From: Bacteroidaceae bacterium
Lineage (GTDB): Bacteria > Bacteroidota > Bacteroidia > Bacteroidales > Bacteroidaceae
Length of the DNA: 64,000 nucleotides
Reading direction: 5' to 3'
Assembly (NCBI GenBank): GCA_017451695.1
Contig: JAFTNW010000023.1
Location: 29,292-93,291, forward strand
The notes below the pieces were generated by a model that was not told the DNA's origin, did no database searches, and saw only the letters and a list, made by a program, of their open reading frames with translations. Position numbers and translations under genes: made by a program. Positions 51,010 to 59,859 of the stretch are shown one piece after another (the first letter of the stretch is position 1; the number at the start of each line of letters is the position of its first letter).

Positions 51010-53193
51010 TTAACAGATAAACAATAACTCACGATATTTGGGCAGTGTCCATAGTTCGTTATCCACCACAAGTTCAAGCTTGTCTATGTGAGTGCGAATC
51101 TCTTCGAGCATGGGAGCAACGGTATCGTGGTATGCAATAGCCTTGTCGCGCTCTGTGGCTATTTTGTTTGCCACCTTGCGGCGTTCTACCATTTCGTGCA
51201 CAAGACGGCGTATTTCGGTAACACGCACCGCTATCTCCTTTATAAGCGATATATTCTCTTGCGACATCTTGTCGCCCTCCTCTTTACCTATCACCTGCTC
51301 CATTTTTATCACATTGTCGAGCAATGAACTTTGATATTTGGTGGCGGTGGGTATTATGTGGTTGAGGGCAAGGTCGCCAAGCACACGTGCCTCTATCTGC
51401 ACCTTCTTGGTATACATTTCCCATTTGATTTCGTTGCGGGCTTTCAGCTCGGTTTCGGTCATCACCTCCATTTTGCGGAACATCTCCACGCTCTCTTTGT
51501 CAAGATAGCGGTCGAATACTATCGGTGCGCTGGCTTCGCAGTCGAGGCCGCGTTTTATGGCTTCGCGACGCCACTCGTCAGAGTATCCGTTACCATCGAA
51601 ACGCACGGGTTTACTGTATTTTATATATTTGCGAATTATTTTTACAAGTGCGTCTTCCTTGGCTACACCCTTTTCTATGAGCGTATCCACCTCTTTTTTG
51701 AATATGGTAAGCTGCTCGGCCATGGCAGTGTTGAGCGCAATCATTGCGCTTGCGCAGTTGGCCTCGGAACCCACAGCGCGGAACTCAAAACGGTTACCGG
51801 TGAATGCAAAGGGCGATGTGCGGTTGCGGTCGGTATTGTCTATCATAAGTTCGGGGAGAGCAGGAATATTGAGACGCAATTCGCGCTTGCTCAATATCTT
51901 CACCACATCGTCGGTGGTCTCCATGTGGTCGAGGATTGACGACAGGTGCGACCCCAAGAAACTTGAAATAATTGCGGGGGGAGCCTCGGCCGCGCCCAAG
52001 CGATGCGCATTTGCAGCCGACATTATGCTGGCTTTCAAAAGGCCGTTGTGGCGATATATGGCCGCAAGGGTATTTACCACGAATGTTATGAAACGCAGAT
52101 TGTCCTTATCGGTTTTACCCGGTGCCATGAGCAGTGTACCCGTATCGGTACCAAGCGACCAATTGTTATGCTTGCCCGATCCATTAACACCCTTGAAAGG
52201 TTTTTCGTGCAGCAACACGCGGAAGCCATGGCGGCGTGCCACCTCTTTCATGAGTGCCATTATGAGCATATTGTGATCGACGGCAAGGTTACACTCCTCA
52301 TATATAGGTGCCAACTCGAATTGGTTGGGAGCAGCCTCGTTATGGCAGGTTTTTGCAGGGATGCCCAACTTCATAGCCTCTATCTCCAAATCCTTCATGA
52401 AGGCTGCAACGCGGGCAGGTATGGAGCCGAAATAGTGGTCCTCGAGCTGTTGGTTCTTGGCGCTGTCGTGCCCCATGAGTGTGCGCCCGGTGAGCAACAA
52501 ATCGGGGCGAGCAAGAAGCATGCCTTCATCCACAAGAAAATACTCCTGTTCCCAGCCAAGATAGGTTGTAACTTTCTTAACATTTTTATCGAAATAACGG
52601 CACACATCGGTGGCCGCTTTATCCACTGCACGAAGCGATTTAAGCAAGGGTGCCTTATAGTCGAGCGCCTCACCAGTATATGATATGAATACCGTTGGAA
52701 TACAGAGTGTGTCGCCTATGAGAAAGGCGGGCGATGTGGGGTCCCATGCGCTGTAACCGCGAGCCTCAAAGGTACTGCGTATGCCACCATTGGGAAACGA
52801 AGATGCATCGGGCTCTTGCTGCACAAGCAACTTGCCCGAAAACTCCTCGAGCACACCACCCTTGCCATCGTGTTCAATAAAGGCATCGTGCTTTTCGGCG
52901 GTTGTTTCGGTAAGCGGGTGAAACCAATGGGTATAGTGTGTGGCATTGTTCTCTATCGCCCACTTTTTCATGCCTTCGGCAACGGCATCGGCTATTGAAC
53001 CGTCGAACGAAGCACCATTGTCTATTACATCTATAAGACTGTTATATATATCCTTGGGAAGATATTTGAACATCTTCTCGCGGTTGAATACTTTTACCGC
53101 ATAGTAATCAGAAGGGCGTTCTGTTTTATTGGGGACATCCACGGCACTTTTGCCAAATGCAGCCGTAACAACCTCGAATCTTAATTTTGACAT
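51010..53193 (-). CDS. glnN: Type III glutamine synthetase
   Basis: ATP-dependent ligase that makes glutamine from glutamate and ammonia. The 727-aa protein from MSKLRFEV fits the GSIII class (about 725-730 aa), found mainly in Bacteroidota and some cyanobacteria. The GSIII N-terminal part is followed by the catalytic region with GWEQEYFLVDE, CHNEAAPNQFELAP and GVNGSGKHNNWSLGTDTG. NRTSPFAFTGNRFEFRA is the ATP/glutamate site. The longer frame to 53298 is rejected because the promoter lies inside it. Confidence 0.96.
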   Translation of the reverse strand: MSKLRFEVVTAAFGKSAVDVPNKTERPSDYYAVKVFNREKMFKYLPKDIYNSLIDVIDNGASFDGSIADAVAEGMKKWAIENNATHYTHWFHPLTETTAEKHDAFIEHDGKGGVLEEFSGKLLVQQEPDASSFPNGGIRSTFEARGYSAWDPTSPAFLIGDTLCIPTVFISYTGEALDYKAPLLKSLRAVDKAATDVCRYFDKNVKKVTTYLGWEQEYFLVDEGMLLARPDLLLTGRTLMGHDSAKNQQLEDHYFGSIPARVAAFMKDLEIEAMKLGIPAKTCHNEAAPNQFELAPIYEECNLAVDHNMLIMALMKEVARRHGFRVLLHEKPFKGVNGSGKHNNWSLGTDTGTLLMAPGKTDKDNLRFITFVVNTLAAIYRHNGLLKASIMSAANAHRLGAAEAPPAIISSFLGSHLSSILDHMETTDDVVKILSKRELRLNIPALPELMIDNTDRNRTSPFAFTGNRFEFRAVGSEANCASAMIALNTAMAEQLTIFKKEVDTLIEKGVAKEDALVKIIRKYIKYSKPVRFDGNGYSDEWRREAIKRGLDCEASAPIVFDRYLDKESVEMFRKMEVMTETELKARNEIKWEMYTKKVQIEARVLGDLALNHIIPTATKYQSSLLDNVIKMEQVIGKEEGDKMSQENISLIKEIAVRVTEIRRLVHEMVERRKVANKIATERDKAIAYHDTVAPMLEEIRTHIDKLELVVDNELWTLPKYRELLFIC

Positions 53194-53278
53194 ATTATTT
53201 ACCTGATTTATTATATTGCGTGCAACATACCCGCTGACATTTGCAATATTTTCTTTTTGTAAATTTGTTAATCGCTTG

Positions 53279-53308
53279 CAAATATACAGCCACACCACCC
53301 AATTACAA
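53279..53308 (-). promoter_or_regulatory. Promoter of glutamine synthetase (TTG-N19-TATATTTG)
   Basis: On the minus strand TTG (53306-53308) lies 19 bases before the exact -7 box TATATTTG (53279-53286). The leader to the ATG at 53193 is about 79 bases. Confidence 0.75.
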
Positions 53309-53628
53309 AGAATTTTATAAAAAAAGCATTGAATTTATAAACATTTTCCACAAAAACAGGGCGCATTTTTGAAAAAAGGAAGAGATTTTTCGCTGTTTTA
53401 GCAAAAACAATAGCTAAAAACAGAAAATGCTCAAAAATCACATAAATATCTTTTTGCAAGTATCTATAAATACATTTAGCACATTTAACCAAAATAAATC
53501 ATGTTTTAATTACATTTTGTCAGATAGAATATTATCCGCAAATCGTGAGTAGCATTTTTTTTGAAGAAATTTTATCAAATAAAAGGTAAAAAAGTAGAAA
53601 AAAAATGACCGATAAAATTAAAATTAGA

Positions 53629-53636
53629 TAACTTTG
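53629..53636 (+). promoter_or_regulatory. Promoter -7 box of nagA (TAACTTTG)
   Basis: Exact TAnnTTTG match 48 bases before the ATG at 53685. Confidence 0.6.
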
Positions 53637-53684
53637 TAACATAGATGTAAAGAAACAACAAAAAACTTATAAAGACACGATATT

Positions 53685-54848
53685 ATGCTTACGCAAATTA
53701 TTAACGCAAAAATCCTTACTCCACAAGGTTGGTTGAAGGACGGCTCTGTAATCATCAGAGACAACAAGATTTTAGAGGTAACAAACTGCGACCTTGCCGT
53801 TATTGGCGCGGAGTTAGTTGATGCAAAAGGCATGTATGTAGTTCCCGGCGGTGTGGAAATCCACATCCATGGTGGTGGCGGTTGCGACTTTATGGAGGGT
53901 ACCGAAGAGGCTTTCCGTGGCGCAATAAAGGCTCACATGAAACACGGAACAACAAGTATCTTCCCCACCCTTTCTTCATCAACCGTACCCATGATTGAGG
54001 CTGCCGCCGAAACTTGTACCAAGTTGATGGCCGAGCCCAACAGCCCCGTTCTCGGCTTGCACTTGGAGGGCCACTATCTGAATATGGCTATGGCCGGTGG
54101 TCAGTTGCCCGAGAATATAAAGGATCCCGACCCCAAAGAGTATATCCCATTGGTTGAAAAATGGAATTGTATCAAGCGCTGGGATGCAGCCCCCGAGTTG
54201 CCCGGAGCAATGCAGTTTGGTAAATACATTACATCAAAAGGTATTTTGGCATCGGTTGCACACACACAGGCCGAGTATGACGACATCCATGTGGCGCATG
54301 AGAACGGTTACACACACGCAACCCACTTCTACAATGCCATGCCCGGTTTCCACAAACGTCGCGAATACAAATACGAGGGTACCGTGGAGAGCATCTATCT
54401 GCACGACGATATGACCGTTGAGGTTGTTGCCGACGGTATTCATGTACCCGCAACAATCTTGCGTCTTGTTCACAAAATCAAGGGTGTGGAGAAGGCCTGC
54501 GTAATCACCGACGCTCTTGCATGCGCAGCAAGCGACAGCACAACAGCATTCGACCCCCGCGTAATCATCGAGGATGGTGTGTGCAAGCTTGCCGACCGCA
54601 CCGCTCTTGCCGGTAGCGTTGCCACAATGGACCGCCTGATTCGTACCCTTGTGCAGAAGGCCGAGATTCCTTTGGAAGACGCCGTGAGAATGGCATCGGA
54701 GACACCTTCGAAGATTATGGGTGTTTACGACCGTAAGGGCTCATTGCAAAAGGACAAGGATGCCGACATCATGATTCTCGACGAAGCATTGAACATTCGT
54801 GGAGTATGGGCCATGGGACAACTTGTTGAGGGAACATTCAACCTGTAA
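53685..54848 (+). CDS. nagA: N-acetylglucosamine-6-phosphate deacetylase
   Basis: Cytoplasmic amidohydrolase of 387 aa that removes acetate from GlcNAc-6-phosphate in amino-sugar use and cell-wall recycling. Metal-binding HIHG (in VEIHIHGGGGCDFMEG, near residue 62), GLHLEGHYLN with the Glu ligand, SVAHTQAEYDD, and the catalytic Asp region VITDAL are all present. ALAGSVATMDRLIRTLV and the C-terminal KDADIMILDE are family-typical. No nagB lies beside it. It is a single-gene unit with promoter and terminator. Confidence 0.95.
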   Translation: MLTQIINAKILTPQGWLKDGSVIIRDNKILEVTNCDLAVIGAELVDAKGMYVVPGGVEIHIHGGGGCDFMEGTEEAFRGAIKAHMKHGTTSIFPTLSSSTVPMIEAAAETCTKLMAEPNSPVLGLHLEGHYLNMAMAGGQLPENIKDPDPKEYIPLVEKWNCIKRWDAAPELPGAMQFGKYITSKGILASVAHTQAEYDDIHVAHENGYTHATHFYNAMPGFHKRREYKYEGTVESIYLHDDMTVEVVADGIHVPATILRLVHKIKGVEKACVITDALACAASDSTTAFDPRVIIEDGVCKLADRTALAGSVATMDRLIRTLVQKAEIPLEDAVRMASETPSKIMGVYDRKGSLQKDKDADIMILDEALNIRGVWAMGQLVEGTFNL

Positions 54849-54860
54849 TCCGCACATCAC

Positions 54861-54909
54861 ATAAAATAAGCAACAAACCAACAGAAAGTTGGTTTGTTGC
54901 TTATTTTAT
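54861..54909. terminator. Intrinsic terminator after nagA
   Basis: A perfect 22-bp stem with a 5-base loop (AGAAA); the arms begin ATAAAATAAGCAACAAACC. It starts 13 bases after the nagA stop codon. Confidence 0.9.
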
Positions 54910-55027
54910 GGCAATATTGCAAAAACAAAGCGGCCGTTTTTATTGTTATATTTAACAAAGCGGGGGTTTTACCACCTTTTTAATAAATATTGTGAAAAAT
55001 AAAGAGGCAAAAACAAACGGAAATAGC

Positions 55028-55035
55028 TATATTCG
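55028..55035 (+). promoter_or_regulatory. Promoter -7 box of the M3 peptidase (TATATTCG)
   Basis: TATATTCGCATG lies 28 bases before the ATG at 55064, inside the longest frame, and so supports the downstream start. Confidence 0.5.
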
Positions 55036-55063
55036 CATGATTTATAATAACAGACAACAGAAG

Positions 55064-57118
55064 ATGACAGAGAATCCTTTTTGCATACCATACAACACAC
55101 CTTTTGATGCTTTCCCCTATGACCGCATCACTTTGGAGCATTTTATACCCGCTCTCAAGGAGGGTGTAAAAAGAGAAGAAGAGAATATTGAAAAAATTTG
55201 CAATAACAAAGCATCTGCCACATTTGAAAACACCATCATACCATACGAGTGTGGCGGAAGAATGTTAAGTGATGTTATATGCGCTTTTAATGCTTTGATA
55301 TACTCCCACAGTTACGACGAGATTGTAAAAGTGGAAGAGGAGATGCAACAGATATACACCGAACACAGAAACAACATAACGCTTAACGAAACATTGTTTG
55401 CCCGCATAAAAAGCGTGCACGACAACATGCCCGCCACGCTCACCGACGAACAAAAAAGGCTCACAGAGGAGATATACACCGGTTTTGTAAGACAGGGAGC
55501 AAACCTCATGGGCAATGAACGCGAGGAGTATCGTTCGTTGAGCAGGCAGCTCACATTGCTGTCGCTGAAATTTCAGGAAAACATCATAAAGGACACCGAT
55601 GCTTTCACTCTGCTTGTAACCGACAGAAAGGATTTGCAAGGCTTGCCCGAGGACCTAATTGAAACTGCCGAAAAAAGTGCAAAGGAGAGTGGAAAAGAGG
55701 GCTGGCTCTTCACTCTTCATCGCCCCAGCTATCTGCCGTTTATCACATTCTGCAACAACCGCGAACTGCGTAAGCAGATGTATATGGCATACAGCACCAT
55801 AGGAGCAAAAGGCAATGAATACGATAACCGCAATATTGTAAAGGATATTGTAAATGCCCGTTTGCAGTTAGCCCGTTTGCTTGGCTATAACACATACAGC
55901 GACTATATCGTTGCCGAGCGCATGGCCGGCACAACCGATGCCGTGTTTGCTATGCTTGGCAAGCTCACATGGAGCTACCTGCCTGCCGCACGCAACGACG
56001 TAGATGAGGTTAAGCACTATGCCATGGAGTGCGAGGGAGAGAATTTCCAATTCGAGCCTTGGGATTTTGCATACTATTCCGAAAAGCTGAAAGAGAAGAA
56101 ATACAATATCAGCGACGAAATCGTGCGCCCATATCTCAATCTGGACCAGGCAATATATGGTGCATTCTATTTGGCTACGCGCCTTTACGGAATCACATTC
56201 AAGCAAAATCATGACATTCCCACATACAACCCCGATGTAAAGGTATGGGAGGTTTACGATTATGATGGCACATACCTTGCACTGCTCTACTGCGACTTTT
56301 ATGCACGCAAAGGCAAGCATGCCGGTGCGTGGATGGACTCGCTGAAAGCCCAATACAAGGATGCCGACGGCAAGGATTACCGCCCGCACATAACACTATC
56401 CACAAACTTCCGCAAACCGCTGCCGGGGAAACCTACACTGCTGAATTTCGACGAACTTAATACCCTGTTGCACGAATTCGGGCATTGCCTGCATGGGATT
56501 TTATCCAATGTTACATACGCCTCTCTATGCAGCCCCAATGTACTTTGGGACTTCGTGGAGATGCCCTCGCAGATAATGGAGAACTTTACATTTGAAGAGG
56601 AATTTTTGAAGATGTTTGCCTTCCACCACGAAACAGGCGAAACAATACCACAGGAACTGCTCGACAAGATTCGCGCGGCACGCAATTTCCGTGTGGCATA
56701 CCAATGCATACGCCAAGTGGGGCTTGGGCTCATAGACCAGGCATGGCACAACATTTCAAAACCATTCGAAGGCGATGTGTTGGAGTATGAACACTCTGTA
56801 ACAGCAGCTATCAAGTTACTTCCCGTGGTACAAGAGGCCGGAATAACTCCGCAATTCAGCCATATAATGTCGGGCGGATACGCAGCCGGATATTACAGCT
56901 ACAAATGGGCCGAAATGCTCGATGCCGATGCCTTCTCGCGCTTCAAGGAAGAGGGTGTATTAAATATGAAAGTGGCTCAATCGTTCCGCGACAACATATT
57001 ATCGAAAGGCGACACAGAGCATCCCATGAATCTGTATCTGCGTTTCAGAGGACGCAAGCCCCAAATAGAGGCTCTGCTCGAAAGAGACGGAATAGAGAGC
57101 ATCTGCCCACATTTCTAA
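55064..57118 (+). CDS. M3-family peptidyl-dipeptidase (Dcp-like)
   Basis: Zinc metallopeptidase of 684 aa that removes C-terminal dipeptides or cleaves oligopeptides. The zinc motif HEFGH is in LLHEFGHCLHG, with the third ligand Glu expected in the following helix (DFVEMPSQIMENF). MTENPFCIPYNTPFDAFPYD is the usual family start without a signal peptide, so it is cytoplasmic. PHITLSTNFRKP and GKPTLLNFDELNTLLH precede the site. The GTG at 54992 is rejected. A lipoprotein gene follows after 11 bases. Confidence 0.95.
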   Translation: MTENPFCIPYNTPFDAFPYDRITLEHFIPALKEGVKREEENIEKICNNKASATFENTIIPYECGGRMLSDVICAFNALIYSHSYDEIVKVEEEMQQIYTEHRNNITLNETLFARIKSVHDNMPATLTDEQKRLTEEIYTGFVRQGANLMGNEREEYRSLSRQLTLLSLKFQENIIKDTDAFTLLVTDRKDLQGLPEDLIETAEKSAKESGKEGWLFTLHRPSYLPFITFCNNRELRKQMYMAYSTIGAKGNEYDNRNIVKDIVNARLQLARLLGYNTYSDYIVAERMAGTTDAVFAMLGKLTWSYLPAARNDVDEVKHYAMECEGENFQFEPWDFAYYSEKLKEKKYNISDEIVRPYLNLDQAIYGAFYLATRLYGITFKQNHDIPTYNPDVKVWEVYDYDGTYLALLYCDFYARKGKHAGAWMDSLKAQYKDADGKDYRPHITLSTNFRKPLPGKPTLLNFDELNTLLHEFGHCLHGILSNVTYASLCSPNVLWDFVEMPSQIMENFTFEEEFLKMFAFHHETGETIPQELLDKIRAARNFRVAYQCIRQVGLGLIDQAWHNISKPFEGDVLEYEHSVTAAIKLLPVVQEAGITPQFSHIMSGGYAAGYYSYKWAEMLDADAFSRFKEEGVLNMKVAQSFRDNILSKGDTEHPMNLYLRFRGRKPQIEALLERDGIESICPHF

Positions 57119-57129
57119 CACGCACTACA

Positions 57130-57555
57130 ATGAAAAACAGAATAATAAAAACAGCGCTTGTTATCCTTGCAGCCATTACCTTTGCATCATGCAACAAAGA
57201 GGACGACATACAGGAGATTTTCATAGACCGCAGCTGGACACTCACATTCATACAAGAGGGCAAAGAGCATTTTGTACCACAAAACAACGCTGCATATATA
57301 TTATTGTTTAAAGGCAGCACGTTTACATTGACAACTCCTGCCAATGCCACAATATCAGGTAATTGGCAGGCCGATGGCGGCTCGCGCACATTCCGATGCA
57401 GCAACATAAGAACAAGCGGGAACATAACAAACGACGATATTGCAAAAAGAATGAGAAACATGTTGCAGAACGCCGTTTCGTACAACGGGGATGCCAACTA
57501 TTTACAGATAATTGTGCAGCAAGGCAACGCCTTCATGCAATTTTACAATAAATAG
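57130..57555 (+). CDS. Small lipoprotein of unknown function
   Basis: A 141-aa lipoprotein starting at 57130; a longer open frame upstream overlaps the M3 gene and is rejected. The signal sequence has lipobox TFASC (Cys near residue 21). The body IDRSWTLTFIQEG, then AYILLFKGSTFTLTTPANATISGNW, looks like a small beta-barrel or lipocalin-like fold. It shares the style of the truncated lipoprotein at 63634. The ligand is unknown. It lies 11 bases after the M3 peptidase gene. Confidence 0.8.
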   Translation: MKNRIIKTALVILAAITFASCNKEDDIQEIFIDRSWTLTFIQEGKEHFVPQNNAAYILLFKGSTFTLTTPANATISGNWQADGGSRTFRCSNIRTSGNITNDDIAKRMRNMLQNAVSYNGDANYLQIIVQQGNAFMQFYNK

Positions 57556-57622
57556 AGAGTTCAACATTGTAAACAATTCCCAGCCGATAACCATATTAGA
57601 ATAATTAATAAATACCATTACT

Positions 57623-58060
57623 ATGGAAGATAGCAAAAAACAGAGAGAACTCGATTTGAGATATATGCGCATGGCTGCCATTTGGGCAGAAAACTCATAC
57701 TGCCAAAGACGTAAAGTGGGCGCACTCATTGTAAAAGACAAAATGATTATATCCGACGGATATAACGGCACACCTGCCGGATTTGAAAATATTTGCGAGG
57801 ACGAGGAGAGCGGCCTCACAAAACCATACGTACTGCACGCCGAGGCCAATGCCATCACCAAGATTGCACGCTCGGGCAACAGCAGCGAAGGAGCCACCCT
57901 GTATGTAACAACATCGCCATGTATAGAGTGTTCCAAGCTTATAATACAAGCCGGAATAAAGCGTGTGGTATATAGTGTAAAATACCGCATCACCGATGGG
58001 CTCGACCTTTTGAAAAGAGCCGGCGTGGAGACCGTATATTTACAAGAAAACGAGGAATAA
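57623..58060 (+). CDS. Deoxycytidylate (dCMP) deaminase
   Basis: Zinc-dependent deaminase of 145 aa that turns dCMP into dUMP for thymidylate synthesis. The zinc motifs HAEANAI (His and catalytic Glu) and SPCIECSK (two Cys) are intact, and RYMRMAAIWAENSYCQRRKVGA is the ComEB/dCMP-deaminase start. NGTPAGFENICED carries the nucleotide-contacting residues. It ends nine bases before the S41 peptidase start, so the two are likely co-transcribed. Confidence 0.93.
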   Translation: MEDSKKQRELDLRYMRMAAIWAENSYCQRRKVGALIVKDKMIISDGYNGTPAGFENICEDEESGLTKPYVLHAEANAITKIARSGNSSEGATLYVTTSPCIECSKLIIQAGIKRVVYSVKYRITDGLDLLKRAGVETVYLQENEE

Positions 58061-58069
58061 TTGTTCTTT

Positions 58070-59701
58070 ATGAAAAAATTCACACCTACCCTGCTGGTAC
58101 TGTTCACTCTTATAGGAGTGCTGATTGGTATATATATATCATCCGACAGGCACCAAACCATTCTAATAACCACCCCCGGTGCAAATAAAGTAGATGAGTT
58201 GATGCAGTTGGTGCATCACAACTATGTGGATTCGCTCAGCATGGAAGATATAATGGAGAAAACCATGCCTAAGATTTTGAGCGAGCTCGACCCTCACAGC
58301 CAATATATCCCCGCCAAGGATTTAGAGGCCACGAATGCCGACCTTGCCAGCAGTTTCAGCGGAATAGGCATACGATTCACCATACAAGAGGATACGGTAA
58401 ACGTGAGCGATGTGATACGCGGCGGTCCGTCGGAACAGGTGGGGCTGATGGCAGGCGACTGCATCGTAATGGTAAACGACACATTGTTCGTGGGCGATGT
58501 GTGTACCGAGGAGAATGCCATGAAGAAACTCAAAGGGCCCAAAGGTACCAAAGTAAAATTGAGTGTAAAAAGATATGGCGAGAAGGATTTGCTCCACTTC
58601 AACATTGTGCGCGGCGATATTCCATTGGAGAGTATAGAGGCAGCATATCTCATTGATAACAAATGGGGATATGTGCAGGTTGAGAGGTTTGCCGAGCAAA
58701 CTTTTACCGAATTCATTATAGCTGTAGCAAAATTGTTGCAAAGCAACTGCGAGGGATTGATTGTGGATTTGCGAGGCAACGGTGGCGGCTACATGGGCGT
58801 TGCGCTGCAAATGGCAAACGAGTTTTTGAAAAGGGGCGATGTTATTGTATATACCGAGGGTGTGAACTCGCCACGCAACATCGATTATGCAAACGGCAGG
58901 GGCAACCTGCAAGATATTCCGCTGGTATTGCTCACCGACGAAATATCGGCATCGGCAAGCGAGATTCTTGCCGGAACCATTCAGGACAACGACCGTGGTA
59001 CAATCATCGGGCGCAGGACTTTTGGCAAAGGCCTGGTTCAGCAACCTTTTGAATTCAAAGACGGCTCGGCTGTGCGTTTGACAATAGCTCGTTATTACAC
59101 ACCATCGGGCCGTTGCATCCAGAAGCCATACACCAAGGGCGACGACGAGGAGTATGCCATGGATATAATAAATCGTTACGAGCGTGGCGAATTCTTTTCA
59201 CAGGACAGCATACACCAAAACGATTCGTTGGTTTACAAAACAGGCATAGGCCGCACGGTTTATGGTGGCGGCGGAATCATGCCCGACATATTCGTGCCGG
59301 GCGACTCGGCTAAATACACCCCCTACCTCACTACCATAATAAACAAAAGATTGCTCGCTGCATTCACATTCAAATACAGCAAAGAGAATCGCAGCAAGCT
59401 TGCCACGTTCAAGAGATATCAAGATATTGTTGCGTACATGAAGGAAAACTCTGCAGTGGAAGAATTCATAAAATTTGCAGCAGAAAAGGGAGTGGAACTA
59501 CCTGCCGAACAGGCAGCACAATCGCGCAAAATGCTTGTAGAACCGCTGAATGCCAATATAATCTACAACATTCTGGGTATGCTTGAGCATGTGAAATACA
59601 TAAATCTCACAGACGAAACGGTATTGAAAGCCGTGGAAGTGCTTAACGAGGGGAAGGCATTCCCAACCATGCCAACCGACACCGCCGGTAGCAATGATTG
59701 A
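58070..59701 (+). CDS. CtpA-like S41 carboxy-terminal processing peptidase
   Basis: Periplasmic Ser-Lys protease of 543 aa. An N-terminal membrane anchor or signal (about 5-26) is followed by a PDZ domain (about 85-165, FSGIGIRFTIQED, GGPSEQVGLMAGD) and the S41 domain. The nucleophile region DEISASASEILAGTIQD and the Lys in RRTFGKGLVQ are both present, so it should be active, unlike the S41-like lipoprotein at 21637. A C-terminal helical region of about 150 residues completes it. The ATG at 58070 is used. Confidence 0.95.
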   Translation: MKKFTPTLLVLFTLIGVLIGIYISSDRHQTILITTPGANKVDELMQLVHHNYVDSLSMEDIMEKTMPKILSELDPHSQYIPAKDLEATNADLASSFSGIGIRFTIQEDTVNVSDVIRGGPSEQVGLMAGDCIVMVNDTLFVGDVCTEENAMKKLKGPKGTKVKLSVKRYGEKDLLHFNIVRGDIPLESIEAAYLIDNKWGYVQVERFAEQTFTEFIIAVAKLLQSNCEGLIVDLRGNGGGYMGVALQMANEFLKRGDVIVYTEGVNSPRNIDYANGRGNLQDIPLVLLTDEISASASEILAGTIQDNDRGTIIGRRTFGKGLVQQPFEFKDGSAVRLTIARYYTPSGRCIQKPYTKGDDEEYAMDIINRYERGEFFSQDSIHQNDSLVYKTGIGRTVYGGGGIMPDIFVPGDSAKYTPYLTTIINKRLLAAFTFKYSKENRSKLATFKRYQDIVAYMKENSAVEEFIKFAAEKGVELPAEQAAQSRKMLVEPLNANIIYNILGMLEHVKYINLTDETVLKAVEVLNEGKAFPTMPTDTAGSND

Positions 59702-59778
59702 TTGCCATTATACCAAGATAAGAAAAAGATTATAAACAACTTTGTGGCGAAAAAAGCCTACATTTATATTATTTATAC

Positions 59779-59786
59779 TATTTTTG
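59779..59786 (+). promoter_or_regulatory. Promoter -7 box of the surface-glycan operon (TATTTTTG)
   Basis: Exact TAnnTTTG match followed by CATAT, 73 bases before the ATG at 59860. No TTG at the ideal distance. Confidence 0.55.
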
Positions 59787-59859
59787 CATATATATGATTG
59801 CGGGAAACAACACATTTGCTTTGCTGCATTAATCAAACACAATAGAAACAAATCCAAAT

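Larger units (their letters stand above)
53194..53684. other. Long AT-rich divergent control region between glnN and nagA
   Basis: About 490 bases without a gene. It holds the glnN promoter on the minus strand (53279-53308) and the nagA -7 box (53629-53636). A hairpin with near-complementary arms lies at 53393-53402 and 53413-53423 (CTGTTTTAGC and GCTAAAAACAG). The rest is A/T-rich. The length suggests binding of one or more regulators, for example nitrogen control of glnN, but no operator could be identified. Confidence 0.55.

Noticed and set aside
53268..53492. 74-codon minus-strand frame upstream of glutamine synthetase
   Set aside because: AT-rich, Phe/Lys-rich translation without motif. 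It overlaps the glnN promoter.
56905..57129. N-terminal extension of the lipoprotein at 57130
   Set aside because: The extra 75 codons overlap the M3 peptidase in another frame, and the lipoprotein signal sequence begins only at 57130.
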